A DNA stretch of 7,303 bases from Erysipelotrichaceae bacterium (lineage in GTDB: Bacteria > Bacillota_I > Bacilli_A > Erysipelotrichales > Erysipelotrichaceae), in the NCBI GenBank assembly GCA_017512625.1, contig JAFWFB010000010.1, forward strand, positions 1 through 7,303. Direction: 5' to 3'. This document shows, in pieces, positions 1 to 5,946 of the stretch (positions within the stretch are counted from its first letter, which is position 1; each line of letters opens with the position of its first letter). A program made the translations under genes and the position numbers. Below the pieces are notes generated by a model that saw only the letters and a program-made list of their open reading frames with translations, ran no database searches and had not been told where the DNA came from.

Positions 1-1
1 C

Positions 2-1399
2 CAGCTGAATAACATCCCCGTGGGCAAACTGGTGACCCGTGTGGCCAATGATACCAATGCCATCAGCTACCTGTTTACCAATGTGCTGGTGACACTGCTG
101 AAAAATACGTTGGTGATCTTCGGTGTGCTGGGTGTCAATATCTACGGAAACCGTCAGATAGCTAAGGTAAGAAATGACCGTAAGGAGCTCTCCAGGAATT
201 TCATGGAGATCTTTTTGATGCAGCTGACCAATCTGACCATCACCCTGATCGCCTATCTAATCTTTATTTCCGTCTTTATCAGAGAAAACCGCAACATCCA
301 CTATCTGTTTACGATCACCATCTTTGCGAGCATGTTAGACTGTGCGTGGTTTTTCTTTGGCATCGAAAACTTCAGGGCTGTTTCCATCAAAAGCAGTCTG
401 GTCAAGATCGCCGGTATCATCTGTATCTTTACCTTCGTTAAATCACCGGCCGATCTTCCTTTATACGTAATAATAAACAGCGTCAGTGAACTGATCGGTA
501 TGGCGATACTGACCATCAATGTCCGCAAATATGTCGACTTTAAGATGATCAACATCGTTGATGCTTATCGTCATCACTTCCTATCTACCTTTACCCTGTT
601 CATACCAACCATCGCTACCAGTATCTATACTGTTTTGGACCAGACGATGATCGGTTTATTGACTGATCAAAAGGCCTTCATCACCTATTACAAGACCGCT
701 CAAAGCTTTGTCAGGATCTTTCTGGCTTTCATCACTTCCATTGGTCAGGTCATGTTACCAAGGATCACCAATTCCTATTACAACGATGAAAACGGTGAAC
801 AGAAGACCAAGGATTATTTACAGACTACCTTTAAGATGGCTTTAGCCATTTCCATACCGATGACCGTAGCCATGATCACGGTCACACCATTCTTCATCCC
901 TTGGTATCTCGAGGGCGAGGAGATCATCGGCACCCTGATCCAATACAGTGCCCCGATCATTTTCCTGATCTCGATCTCCAATGTCTTTGGTATCCAGTAC
1001 CTGATCCCGATGGGACGAAACAGACAATATACCATTTCCATCGTGACCGGTGCCGTTACCAACTTCATCGCTAACCTGATCCTGATCCCAAGATTCCAGG
1101 CTGCGGGTGCTGCCTATGGTTCAGTGATCGCGGAACTGGCTGTCAGTCTTACTCAGTATTTCTTTGTCAGGAAAGATCTGAAACTGAACTTCATCACCCT
1201 AGATAATCTTAAACTGCTGTTATCAGCCCTGATCATGGGTGCGGTAGTCGTCCTTATTGGCAATACAATGGGAGCAAGGGTCATCACCAATATCATCCAG
1301 GCTGCTTCCGGTGTACTGGTCTATGCATTGCTGCTGCTGATAACCAAAGAAGAGCTGATCTGGAAAGTGCTTAATAATTTAAAAAGCCGTTTCAATTAA
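2..1399 (+). CDS. Chimeric frame: ABC-exporter TMD fragment joined to Wzx-type oligosaccharide flippase (5' partial)
   Basis: The frame is open from base 2, so a GTG at 20 is only an internal valine codon and the true start lies outside the window. The first ~33-38 residues (for example IPVGKLVTRVANDTNAIS) match the 'PvGkLvtRvtNDt' coupling-helix region of ABC multidrug exporter membrane domains. From about base 130 the protein becomes a polysaccharide flippase of the Wzx/MOP superfamily: the NIYGNR-x-IAKVR-x-D block, then about a dozen hydrophobic segments, VLDQTMIG, and a C-terminal membrane pair. Wzx proteins move undecaprenyl-linked oligosaccharide units across the membrane. The NIYGNR block normally sits about 55-60 residues from a flippase N-terminus, so the native first membrane helices seem to be replaced. 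Codon use does not change at the join. The flippase assignment is firm. Whether the fusion is real is open. It ends convergently with uvrB. Confidence 0.75.
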   Translation, partial: QLNNIPVGKLVTRVANDTNAISYLFTNVLVTLLKNTLVIFGVLGVNIYGNRQIAKVRNDRKELSRNFMEIFLMQLTNLTITLIAYLIFISVFIRENRNIHYLFTITIFASMLDCAWFFFGIENFRAVSIKSSLVKIAGIICIFTFVKSPADLPLYVIINSVSELIGMAILTINVRKYVDFKMINIVDAYRHHFLSTFTLFIPTIATSIYTVLDQTMIGLLTDQKAFITYYKTAQSFVRIFLAFITSIGQVMLPRITNSYYNDENGEQKTKDYLQTTFKMALAISIPMTVAMITVTPFFIPWYLEGEEIIGTLIQYSAPIIFLISISNVFGIQYLIPMGRNRQYTISIVTGAVTNFIANLILIPRFQAAGAAYGSVIAELAVSLTQYFFVRKDLKLNFITLDNLKLLLSALIMGAVVVLIGNTMGARVITNIIQAASGVLVYALLLLITKEELIWKVLNNLKSRFN

Positions 1400-1415
1400 G
1401 AAGCGGCTTTTATTT
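1382..1415. terminator. Bidirectional Rho-independent terminator between flippase and uvrB
   Basis: A 12-bp stem pairs 1382-1393 with 1400-1411 (AAAAGCCGTTTC with GAAGCGGCTTTT, one G-T wobble) around the six-base loop AATTAA. The A-run on one side and T-run on the other give a U-tract in both directions, so it can end both convergent transcripts. The stop codons of both genes lie in the loop. Confidence 0.88.
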
Positions 1416-3366
1416 CCATAATGATATCCCTTAGTTCCATGGCCCTTTCGAAGTCGAGGACTCTTGCGGCCTCCTTCATCTCCTTTTCTAGGTTACTTAT
1501 AAGCTTATCCGTTTCCTTAGTACTCTTAGAGTGCTTTTTCATGTAACGGTAAGTCATTTCCTTAGTCTCCTTGCCATGGATCGGATCGCTGATCTGTTTG
1601 ACGATCGTCTTAGGAACGATGTTGTGTTCCTTGTTATAGGCTTCCTGAATGGCACGACGACGGTTGGTCTCATCGATCGCTATCTGCATGGAATCGGTCA
1701 CCTTATCAGCGTACATGATGACCCGTCCTTCACTGTTACGGGCAGCACGTCCGATCGTCTGGATCAGACTGCGTGAACTTCTTAGGAAGCCTTCGTTATC
1801 CGCATCCAAAATGCAGATAAGGCTTACTTCCGGAATATCGAGGCCTTCCCTTAGAAGGTTGATGCCGACCAGGATATCATATTTACCTCTTCGAAGATCG
1901 CGGATGATCTCGATCCTTTCCAGGGTATCGGTCTCATGGTGCAGGTAAGCTACCTTAAGATCGAGTTTCTTCAGATAGCCGGTAAGTTCTTCAGCCATCT
2001 TGACGGTCAGGGTAGTTATCAGTGTCCTGTGATTCTTGGCGATCTGTTGCTTGACTTCATAGACGATATCATCGATCTGATCGAAGGTCGGTCTTACTTC
2101 GACTTTCGGATCGAGCAGGCCGGTCGGACGGATGATCTGCTCGACCTGCTTGTGGTCGACCAGATCCAGTTCAAAGTCTCCCGGCGTAGCACTGATATAG
2201 ATCCTTTGGGCATCGATATCCATGAATTCATCGAATTTCATCGGTCGGTTTTCCAAAGCGCTAGGAAGACGGAAACCATATTCGACCAGAGTCAGTTTAC
2301 GCTGATGGTCGCCATTGTACATGCCCCTGATCTGAGGCAAGGATACATGAGATTCATCGACTACCAAAAGAAAATCATCCTTGAAGTAATCAAACAGGTT
2401 AAATGGTCTTTGACCCGGGACTCTACCATCGATATGCATCGAATAGTTTTCTATACCACGGCAGAAGCCGAATTCCCTTAGGGCTTCCAGATCGTATTTG
2501 CATCTGTTGGCAAGTCTTTCTTCTTCCAGCGGCTTGCCTTCCCTTCGGAAATATTCCAGACGCTCATCCAGTTCCTTTTCGATGCCGATGCAGGCCCTTT
2601 GAATGACTGACATGTCACGGGCATAGGCCTGGGCCGGGAAGATGTTATATAAGGTATAGGCATTTTTAACTTTCTTGGTAAGCGGATCGATCTCCGAGAT
2701 CCTTTCGATCTCATCATCGAAAAACAGCACCTGAATGATGATATCATCGCGGTGTCCGGCTGAGATCTCAATGGAATCGCCCTTGACCTTGAAGGTACCA
2801 CGCTTGGCTTCCATGTCGTTACGGGTATACTGCTGACGGATCAGTTTCTTGATCAGCTGATCACGGTCCAGTTTCTCACCGACTTTGATGGTGAAAAACA
2901 TGCCCTCGTATTCCTTAGGATCACCTGATGCATAGATGCAGGCAACGGAAGCGACGACGATGACATCCTTGCGGTTAAGGATCGAGTTGTAGGCACTCAT
3001 CCTTAACATGTCCAGCTCATCATTGGTTGCGGCACTTTTTTCGATATAGGTATCAGTCTTAGGCATGTAGGCTTCCGGCTGATAGTAATCGAAGTTGGAA
3101 ACGAAGTATTCGACTGCATTTTCCGGAAACAGTTCCTTGAACTCGCTGTAAAGCTGTCCGGCCAGAGTCTTGTTATGGGAAAAGATGATGGTTGGTTTAT
3201 TGACCTGCTGGATTACGTTGGCAATGGTAAAAGTCTTACCGGTACCGGTAGCTCCAAGCAATACCTGATGTTCTTTTCCTTCTTTGATACCTTCTACCAG
3301 CTTCTGGATCGCCTCGGGCTGATCGCCGCTTGGCTGGTAAGGTGCAACAAGTTTGAATCTGTCCAT
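1396..3366 (-). CDS. uvrB: UvrABC excision nuclease subunit B
   Basis: Full-length UvrB (656 aa), the DNA-damage-verifying helicase-like subunit of cytoplasmic nucleotide excision repair. It is loaded by UvrA and then recruits UvrC for incision. Visible motifs are Walker A GATGTGKT at residues 39-46, the damage-wedging beta-hairpin with YYQPEAYMPKTDTYIEK at 94-110, the DESH Walker B at 337-340, SATPGDFE at 393-400, NLLREGLDIPEVSL at 503-516, QTIGRAARN at 536-544, and a C-terminal UVR helix pair at about 621-655 that contacts UvrC. Some positions differ from the consensus I recall: SAGHRDD in domain 2, PAQAYAR where PASHYVT is common, and DADNEG instead of DADKEG. The ATG at 3366 is the only reasonable start because an in-frame TAG lies four codons upstream. 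No Shine-Dalgarno sequence precedes it. uvrA and uvrC are not in the window. Confidence 0.98.
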   Translation of the reverse strand: MDRFKLVAPYQPSGDQPEAIQKLVEGIKEGKEHQVLLGATGTGKTFTIANVIQQVNKPTIIFSHNKTLAGQLYSEFKELFPENAVEYFVSNFDYYQPEAYMPKTDTYIEKSAATNDELDMLRMSAYNSILNRKDVIVVASVACIYASGDPKEYEGMFFTIKVGEKLDRDQLIKKLIRQQYTRNDMEAKRGTFKVKGDSIEISAGHRDDIIIQVLFFDDEIERISEIDPLTKKVKNAYTLYNIFPAQAYARDMSVIQRACIGIEKELDERLEYFRREGKPLEEERLANRCKYDLEALREFGFCRGIENYSMHIDGRVPGQRPFNLFDYFKDDFLLVVDESHVSLPQIRGMYNGDHQRKLTLVEYGFRLPSALENRPMKFDEFMDIDAQRIYISATPGDFELDLVDHKQVEQIIRPTGLLDPKVEVRPTFDQIDDIVYEVKQQIAKNHRTLITTLTVKMAEELTGYLKKLDLKVAYLHHETDTLERIEIIRDLRRGKYDILVGINLLREGLDIPEVSLICILDADNEGFLRSSRSLIQTIGRAARNSEGRVIMYADKVTDSMQIAIDETNRRRAIQEAYNKEHNIVPKTIVKQISDPIHGKETKEMTYRYMKKHSKSTKETDKLISNLEKEMKEAARVLDFERAMELRDIIMEIKAAS

Positions 3367-3381
3367 AGTCTTATTCTAGCA
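3367..3381 (-). promoter_or_regulatory. Extended -10 promoter of uvrB, probably giving a leaderless mRNA
   Basis: Read on the - strand the sequence is TGC-TAGAAT-AAGACT-ATG. TAGAAT (3378-3373) is a good -10 hexamer preceded by the extended TGn element. Only six bases separate it from the uvrB ATG, so transcription should begin at or next to the start codon. No -35 match is seen at 16-18 bp. That region is occupied by the upstream terminator, which fits an extended -10 promoter. No LexA-like CGAAC-N4-GTTCG box is visible. Confidence 0.6.
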
Positions 3382-3385
3382 TAGT

Positions 3386-3413
3386 AAAAAACGATCGCCT
3401 GTAGCGATCGTTT
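3386..3413 (-). terminator. Rho-independent terminator downstream of the ECF S component
   Basis: A perfect 10-bp stem, AAACGATCGC with GCGATCGTTT (3389-3398 with 3404-3413), closes a five-base loop. On the - strand it is followed by a run of six T, the first three of which lie in the stem. It begins just 3' of the S-component stop codon and ends five bases before the uvrB extended -10 element, so it separates the two genes. Confidence 0.88.
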
Positions 3414-3416
3414 CCT

Positions 3417-3980
3417 TTAGTCGTTTTCCCTGATCTTGATGATCTGGACGACCATCGGACTGAGCAATACGTTGGTGATCAGTTCGAAGATGAAGTTACC
3501 GCCAACCAGTGCCAGCAGCATGAATGTTAGGACATTGTCATATCCGCTTGATCCGGCCATCTCTTTGATAAAGTCAAAGAAAAACAGACGGCAACCGATC
3601 AGAAAGATTCCGGTATTGACCAATGGACAGGTGATAGCGGAAAGGATGACCTTGAATTTACCGCTTAATTTCTCATAAACCAGTCCACTCAGATATCCGG
3701 CCAGGATACCCTTGACCAAAACAGTGATGAAGGTACCGATCGGATTTACGCCTAAAAACAGGGCTGCGTCACCGCTAAGCAGGACGGTCGCTCCGAAGAC
3801 AAAACCGACAAAAGCGCCGGCGTTTTTACCATAGAGGGCAGCTGTTACAACGATCGGAATCAGAACCAGTGATACCGAGAAGGTGCCCAGTTTGATAAAG
3901 GAACCCATTAGCTGCAGGACAATTGTTATTGCTGCAAGTAAGCCTACTGAGGCTATATATCTGTTACTCATCTTTTTCAT
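3417..3980 (-). CDS. ECF transporter S component (substrate-binding membrane subunit)
   Basis: A 187-residue, strongly hydrophobic protein with about six membrane segments (roughly residues 8-26, 31-51, 54-70, 82-102, 110-132 and 148-180). The N-terminal Ile-Ala-x-Val-Gly-Leu-Leu-Ala-Ala, LVLIPIVVTAALYGKNAGAFVGF, and NPIGTFITVLVKGILAGYLSG patterns are typical of energy-coupling-factor S components that capture vitamins or related micronutrients. No EcfA, EcfA' or EcfT is encoded nearby, so it probably uses a shared group II module elsewhere. Substrate cannot be read from the sequence; pantothenate- or riboflavin-like families are possibilities only. The ATG at 3980 is the outermost possible AUG, because an in-frame TAA lies four codons upstream. 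Met4 is an alternative start. Neither has an adequately spaced Shine-Dalgarno. The unit is terminated on both sides. Confidence 0.88.
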   Translation of the reverse strand: MKKMSNRYIASVGLLAAITIVLQLMGSFIKLGTFSVSLVLIPIVVTAALYGKNAGAFVGFVFGATVLLSGDAALFLGVNPIGTFITVLVKGILAGYLSGLVYEKLSGKFKVILSAITCPLVNTGIFLIGCRLFFFDFIKEMAGSSGYDNVLTFMLLALVGGNFIFELITNVLLSPMVVQIIKIREND

Positions 3981-3994
3981 ACTTATCCATTATA
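3981..3994 (-). promoter_or_regulatory. -10 box and very short leader of the ECF S-component gene
   Basis: A perfect TATAAT (3994-3989) lies eight bases before the ATG, so the transcript would start about 0-4 nt from the start codon. A GAGG at about 15 nt upstream of the ATG is too far to serve well as a ribosome site and would lie upstream of the transcript start. No convincing -35 hexamer is seen at 17 bp. The region there is the T-tract of the trxA terminator. Confidence 0.55.
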
Positions 3995-4004
3995 ACCTCA
4001 TAAT

Positions 4005-4035
4005 AAAAAAATAGAGCGATTATATCGCTCTATTT
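4005..4035 (-). terminator. Rho-independent terminator of the pduL-trxA unit
   Basis: An 11-bp stem, AAATAGAGCGA with TCGCTCTATTT (4009-4019 with 4025-4035), has loop TTATA and can be extended by one more T-A pair. On the - strand it is followed by seven T. The upstream arm overlaps the last codons and the TAG stop of trxA. Confidence 0.9.
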
Positions 4036-4335
4036 AACTTGACTTAAGAATTCCTCGACATCGGCCTTGCCATGATAGCCGACCATGGTAGCAACCTTTT
4101 CGCCATCCTTGAACAGGGCAACGAATGGGATGCTCATGATCCTGTACTCAGCAGCCAGTTCATCTTCTTCATCAACATTGACTCTGACGAATCTGATCTC
4201 CGGATATTCTTGCTCCAGTTCTTCCAGAACCGGTGCCAGCATCTTGCATGGTCCACACCAGTCAGCATAGAAGTCGACTAATGTGCATCCCTGGGCAATC
4301 AATTCTTTAAAATCTTTTGTAACTACTTTTTCCAT
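4030..4335 (-). CDS. trxA: Thioredoxin
   Basis: A 101-residue, single-domain thioredoxin, close to the usual 100-110. It is a small cytoplasmic disulfide reductase that is re-reduced by thioredoxin reductase. The active site WCGPC is at residues 26-30, the buried Asp is in DFYADWCGPC (Asp21 or Asp25), the conserved cis-proline is Pro70 in SIP, and the GYHGK C-terminal region is present. It has no signal peptide or membrane anchor. Its ATG abuts the TAA of pduL (TAAATG, no spacer), so translation is probably coupled. An AAGGAAAG stretch inside the pduL 3' end could be its ribosome site. The reductase gene is not in the window. Codon use matches its neighbours. Confidence 0.97.
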   Translation of the reverse strand: MEKVVTKDFKELIAQGCTLVDFYADWCGPCKMLAPVLEELEQEYPEIRFVRVNVDEEDELAAEYRIMSIPFVALFKDGEKVATMVGYHGKADVEEFLSQVK

Positions 4336-4905
4336 TTATTTGATCAACTTTCCTTGTACGCTTCCGCTGATTCCGGCTGCATTTCCTTCATCTGTATCAA
4401 CGTGCATTGCGAGTGCATAGCTATCGCTTACTCTGACAACGACATCGTTGAAGATCAGTGAACGTCCTTCGGTATTTACTTCAACACCGACGATCTGACC
4501 GTTTTCAACGCCAAACTCTTGCGCATCAGCAGGGGTCATGTGGATGTGTCTTTTCGCAGCGATAACACCTTCTGTAAGTTCGATCTCACCCTTAGGTCCG
4601 ACCAGGGTACATCCGCTGGTTCCTTCCAGATCACCTGATTCTCTGACTAAGGCAGTAACACCTAAAGTACGGGCATCGGTCAAAGAGATCTCGACCTGAC
4701 TCTGCTTTCTAACCGGTCCTAAGATAGACATATTCATCTCTGATCTAGGTCCTCTGACAGTAACTTTTTCAGCGCAGGCAAACTGGCCAGGCTGGCTTAA
4801 TTCTTTCTTGACAGTCAGCTGGTAACCTTCACCAAACAGGGTCTCCAGATCTTTCTGAGACAAGTGAAGATGACGGGCTGAAACTTCTACTAAAATATCT
4901 CTCAT
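4336..4905 (-). CDS. pduL: PduL-type phosphate acyltransferase (phosphotransacylase)
   Basis: A 189-residue protein matching the PduL family, which interconverts acyl-CoA plus phosphate with acyl-phosphate plus CoA and is unrelated in fold to classical Pta. Two tandem beta-barrel halves are visible, each opening with a zinc-binding His-x-His: RHLHLS (His12, His14) and KRHIHM (His120, His122). A later histidine is at 168 in AMHVDTDEGNAAG, and VRGPRS and VGPKGEIEL are family patches. The N-terminus begins directly with the barrel and lacks the extra helix that targets PduL to bacterial microcompartments. No shell, aldehyde dehydrogenase or acetate kinase gene is seen here, so I infer a cytosolic role in acetate or propionate formation. 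It has a good AAGGAG ribosome site and is joined to trxA. Confidence 0.95.
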   Translation of the reverse strand: MRDILVEVSARHLHLSQKDLETLFGEGYQLTVKKELSQPGQFACAEKVTVRGPRSEMNMSILGPVRKQSQVEISLTDARTLGVTALVRESGDLEGTSGCTLVGPKGEIELTEGVIAAKRHIHMTPADAQEFGVENGQIVGVEVNTEGRSLIFNDVVVRVSDSYALAMHVDTDEGNAAGISGSVQGKLIK

Positions 4906-4910
4906 GCTTT

Positions 4911-4933
4911 TCTCCTTTTACTTAACCATTATA
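4911..4933 (-). promoter_or_regulatory. -10 box and Shine-Dalgarno of pduL-trxA
   Basis: TATAAT (4933-4928) lies 22 bases before the pduL ATG, giving a leader of about 15 nt that carries AAGGAG (4917-4912), six bases from the ATG. No good -35 hexamer is seen at 16-18 bp. The -10 box and the nine bases after it (TATAATGGTTAAGTA) are nearly identical to the S-component promoter. Confidence 0.6.
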
Positions 4934-4981
4934 TCCTATTGAAAACCTATTATCTGATTATTTTGCTCTACTCTATGATCC

Positions 4982-5863
4982 CTAGGCAAAATGATTTAAC
5001 AGGACATTGTAAATGTAGATGGTCCGCCATGGACGGTGGTGCTGACCTCCTTCATAAAGTAGGAGACTGCCATTTCTTTCTTTACCTTCAAAGTCCCAGA
5101 TCTCAGGATGTTCCTTAAGGGCATTTACCATGTTGGTAAGATGGGTTCCGGCCGGATCTTCCGTACCGCTGATACAGTAAACGGAGAAACCATCCTTGTC
5201 ATAACCCTGTCCAATGACACAGCTGGTAAGTGCTGCAGCTGTTTCCTTAGGTTTGGTGCTTCCGCCGGTCTGTTCGATCATCCAGCTATCACCGCTCATC
5301 GGTGCGAAGTAACGGAAGTAATCCATATCCTGGGAAAGAATTGCCCAGGTTGAACATGCACCCATACTCCAGCCGCCGACCAAACGATGGTCACGACTGT
5401 CTCTGAAGCCTTTCTCATCAACGGTTATCGCATAGGTATGATACTTATTTTCCACTGCCTTCATCAGATCCAGGATCTCACGGGCAAAATGCATCGTAAG
5501 CATACCATGGTCAATGCTTCTGTCTACCGCATTTTTCGGATACCAGCTTGGATTGACGATGATCAGTGGCCGGATATCTCCGTTTTCGATCAGGTTATCG
5601 ACGATGTGCTTTAACTCATTATCCTCGCCGCCTTCATACAGGTATTTCTCCGCTGTTTCACCACCACCATGGATCAGGTAATAGATGTCATAAGCCTGGG
5701 ATGCATCGTAGTTGTAAGGCAGATAAACAAAGGCGTACTTCTCTTCCTCTTGCTCCCGATAATCATGGGTCTTATAATCGATCCTTTCGATCGTGCCTTT
5801 CATTGAAGCCGGTCGTCTGTATTCTTCCGGAATTTCCCGGATCTCCTTGATGAATTCCTTCAT
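4982..5863 (-). CDS. Alpha/beta-hydrolase esterase, CE1/esterase-D-like (paralogue 1)
   Basis: A 293-residue serine esterase of the esterase-D / feruloyl- and acetylxylan-esterase (CE1-like) group. The oxyanion-hole motif HGGGET is at 65-70, the nucleophile elbow GWSMG carries Ser166, the likely acid is Asp236 in SGTEDPAG, and the catalytic His is 275 or 276 in GGQHHRPW. There is no signal peptide or carbohydrate-binding module, so it should act on soluble esters inside the cell; the substrate is unknown. It resembles the upstream gene closely by eye, including the shared VYLPYNYD and IHGGGETAEKY blocks, so the two are tandem duplicates. A GGAGG ribosome site precedes the ATG. A terminator separates it from its paralogue. 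No terminator is obvious after it, so some transcripts may read into pduL-trxA. Confidence 0.9.
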   Translation of the reverse strand: MKEFIKEIREIPEEYRRPASMKGTIERIDYKTHDYREQEEEKYAFVYLPYNYDASQAYDIYYLIHGGGETAEKYLYEGGEDNELKHIVDNLIENGDIRPLIIVNPSWYPKNAVDRSIDHGMLTMHFAREILDLMKAVENKYHTYAITVDEKGFRDSRDHRLVGGWSMGACSTWAILSQDMDYFRYFAPMSGDSWMIEQTGGSTKPKETAAALTSCVIGQGYDKDGFSVYCISGTEDPAGTHLTNMVNALKEHPEIWDFEGKERNGSLLLYEGGQHHRPWRTIYIYNVLLNHFA

Positions 5864-5873
5864 AAATCCTCCG
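5864..5873 (-). promoter_or_regulatory. Shine-Dalgarno of esterase 1
   Basis: CGGAGGATTT directly precedes the ATG at 5863. The strong GGAGG fixes this start. Spacing to the ATG is short (four bases after GGAGG). No convincing -35/-10 pair is visible between the esterase 2 terminator and this site. Confidence 0.8.
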
Positions 5874-5889
5874 TTTTATGTTTTAAACC

Positions 5890-5905
5890 TATATCAAAAG
5901 ATATA
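5890..5905. repeat. Perfect inverted repeat upstream of esterase 1
   Basis: TATATC-AAAA-GATATA is a 6-bp perfect palindrome with a four-base spacer, about 30 bases before the esterase 1 ATG and touching the outer edge of the preceding terminator stem. It could be an operator for esterase 1, or simply AT-rich sequence. No regulator is encoded in the window. Confidence 0.35.
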
Positions 5906-5937
5906 AAAGGAACGGAATGGATCTCCGTTCCTTTTAT
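5903..5937 (-). terminator. Rho-independent terminator of esterase 2
   Basis: A perfect 14-bp stem, ATAAAAGGAACGGA with TCCGTTCCTTTTAT (5903-5916 with 5924-5937), encloses a seven-base loop. On the - strand a T-rich tail (TTTTATATCTTTT) follows and includes the end of the stem. It lies 10 bases past the esterase 2 stop. The same hairpin has T-rich ends in both directions. Confidence 0.85.
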
Positions 5938-5946
5938 GACTGTTTA

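Noticed and set aside
20..22. GTG as the start codon of the flippase
   Set aside because: The reading frame continues upstream to the window edge with residues that extend the ABC-exporter signature, so this GTG encodes an internal valine.
1936..2481. 181-codon open frame on the + strand inside uvrB
   Set aside because: It lies wholly antisense to the well-conserved uvrB, has no ribosome site I can see and shows no recognisable motif, so it is a shadow of uvrB codon bias.
4009..4035. A TATAAT in the loop region of the trxA terminator on the - strand, as a promoter for the S component
   Set aside because: It lies within the hairpin, has no -35 partner, and a better-placed TATAAT occurs at 3994-3989.
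4906..4981. Possible terminator after esterase 1
   Set aside because: The only repeats there (AATAGG/CCTATT-like, ATAATC/GATAAT-like) are short, imperfect and not followed by a T-run, so none is called.
1400..5300. The word CTAAGG seems frequent on the coding strand of the - strand genes (about eight seen by eye), raising the idea of a Chi-like or uptake motif
   Set aside because: Every copy checked is either Leu-Arg written CTA-AGG or xCT-AAG before a G-starting codon, so codon preference explains it. No true genome-wide count was possible.
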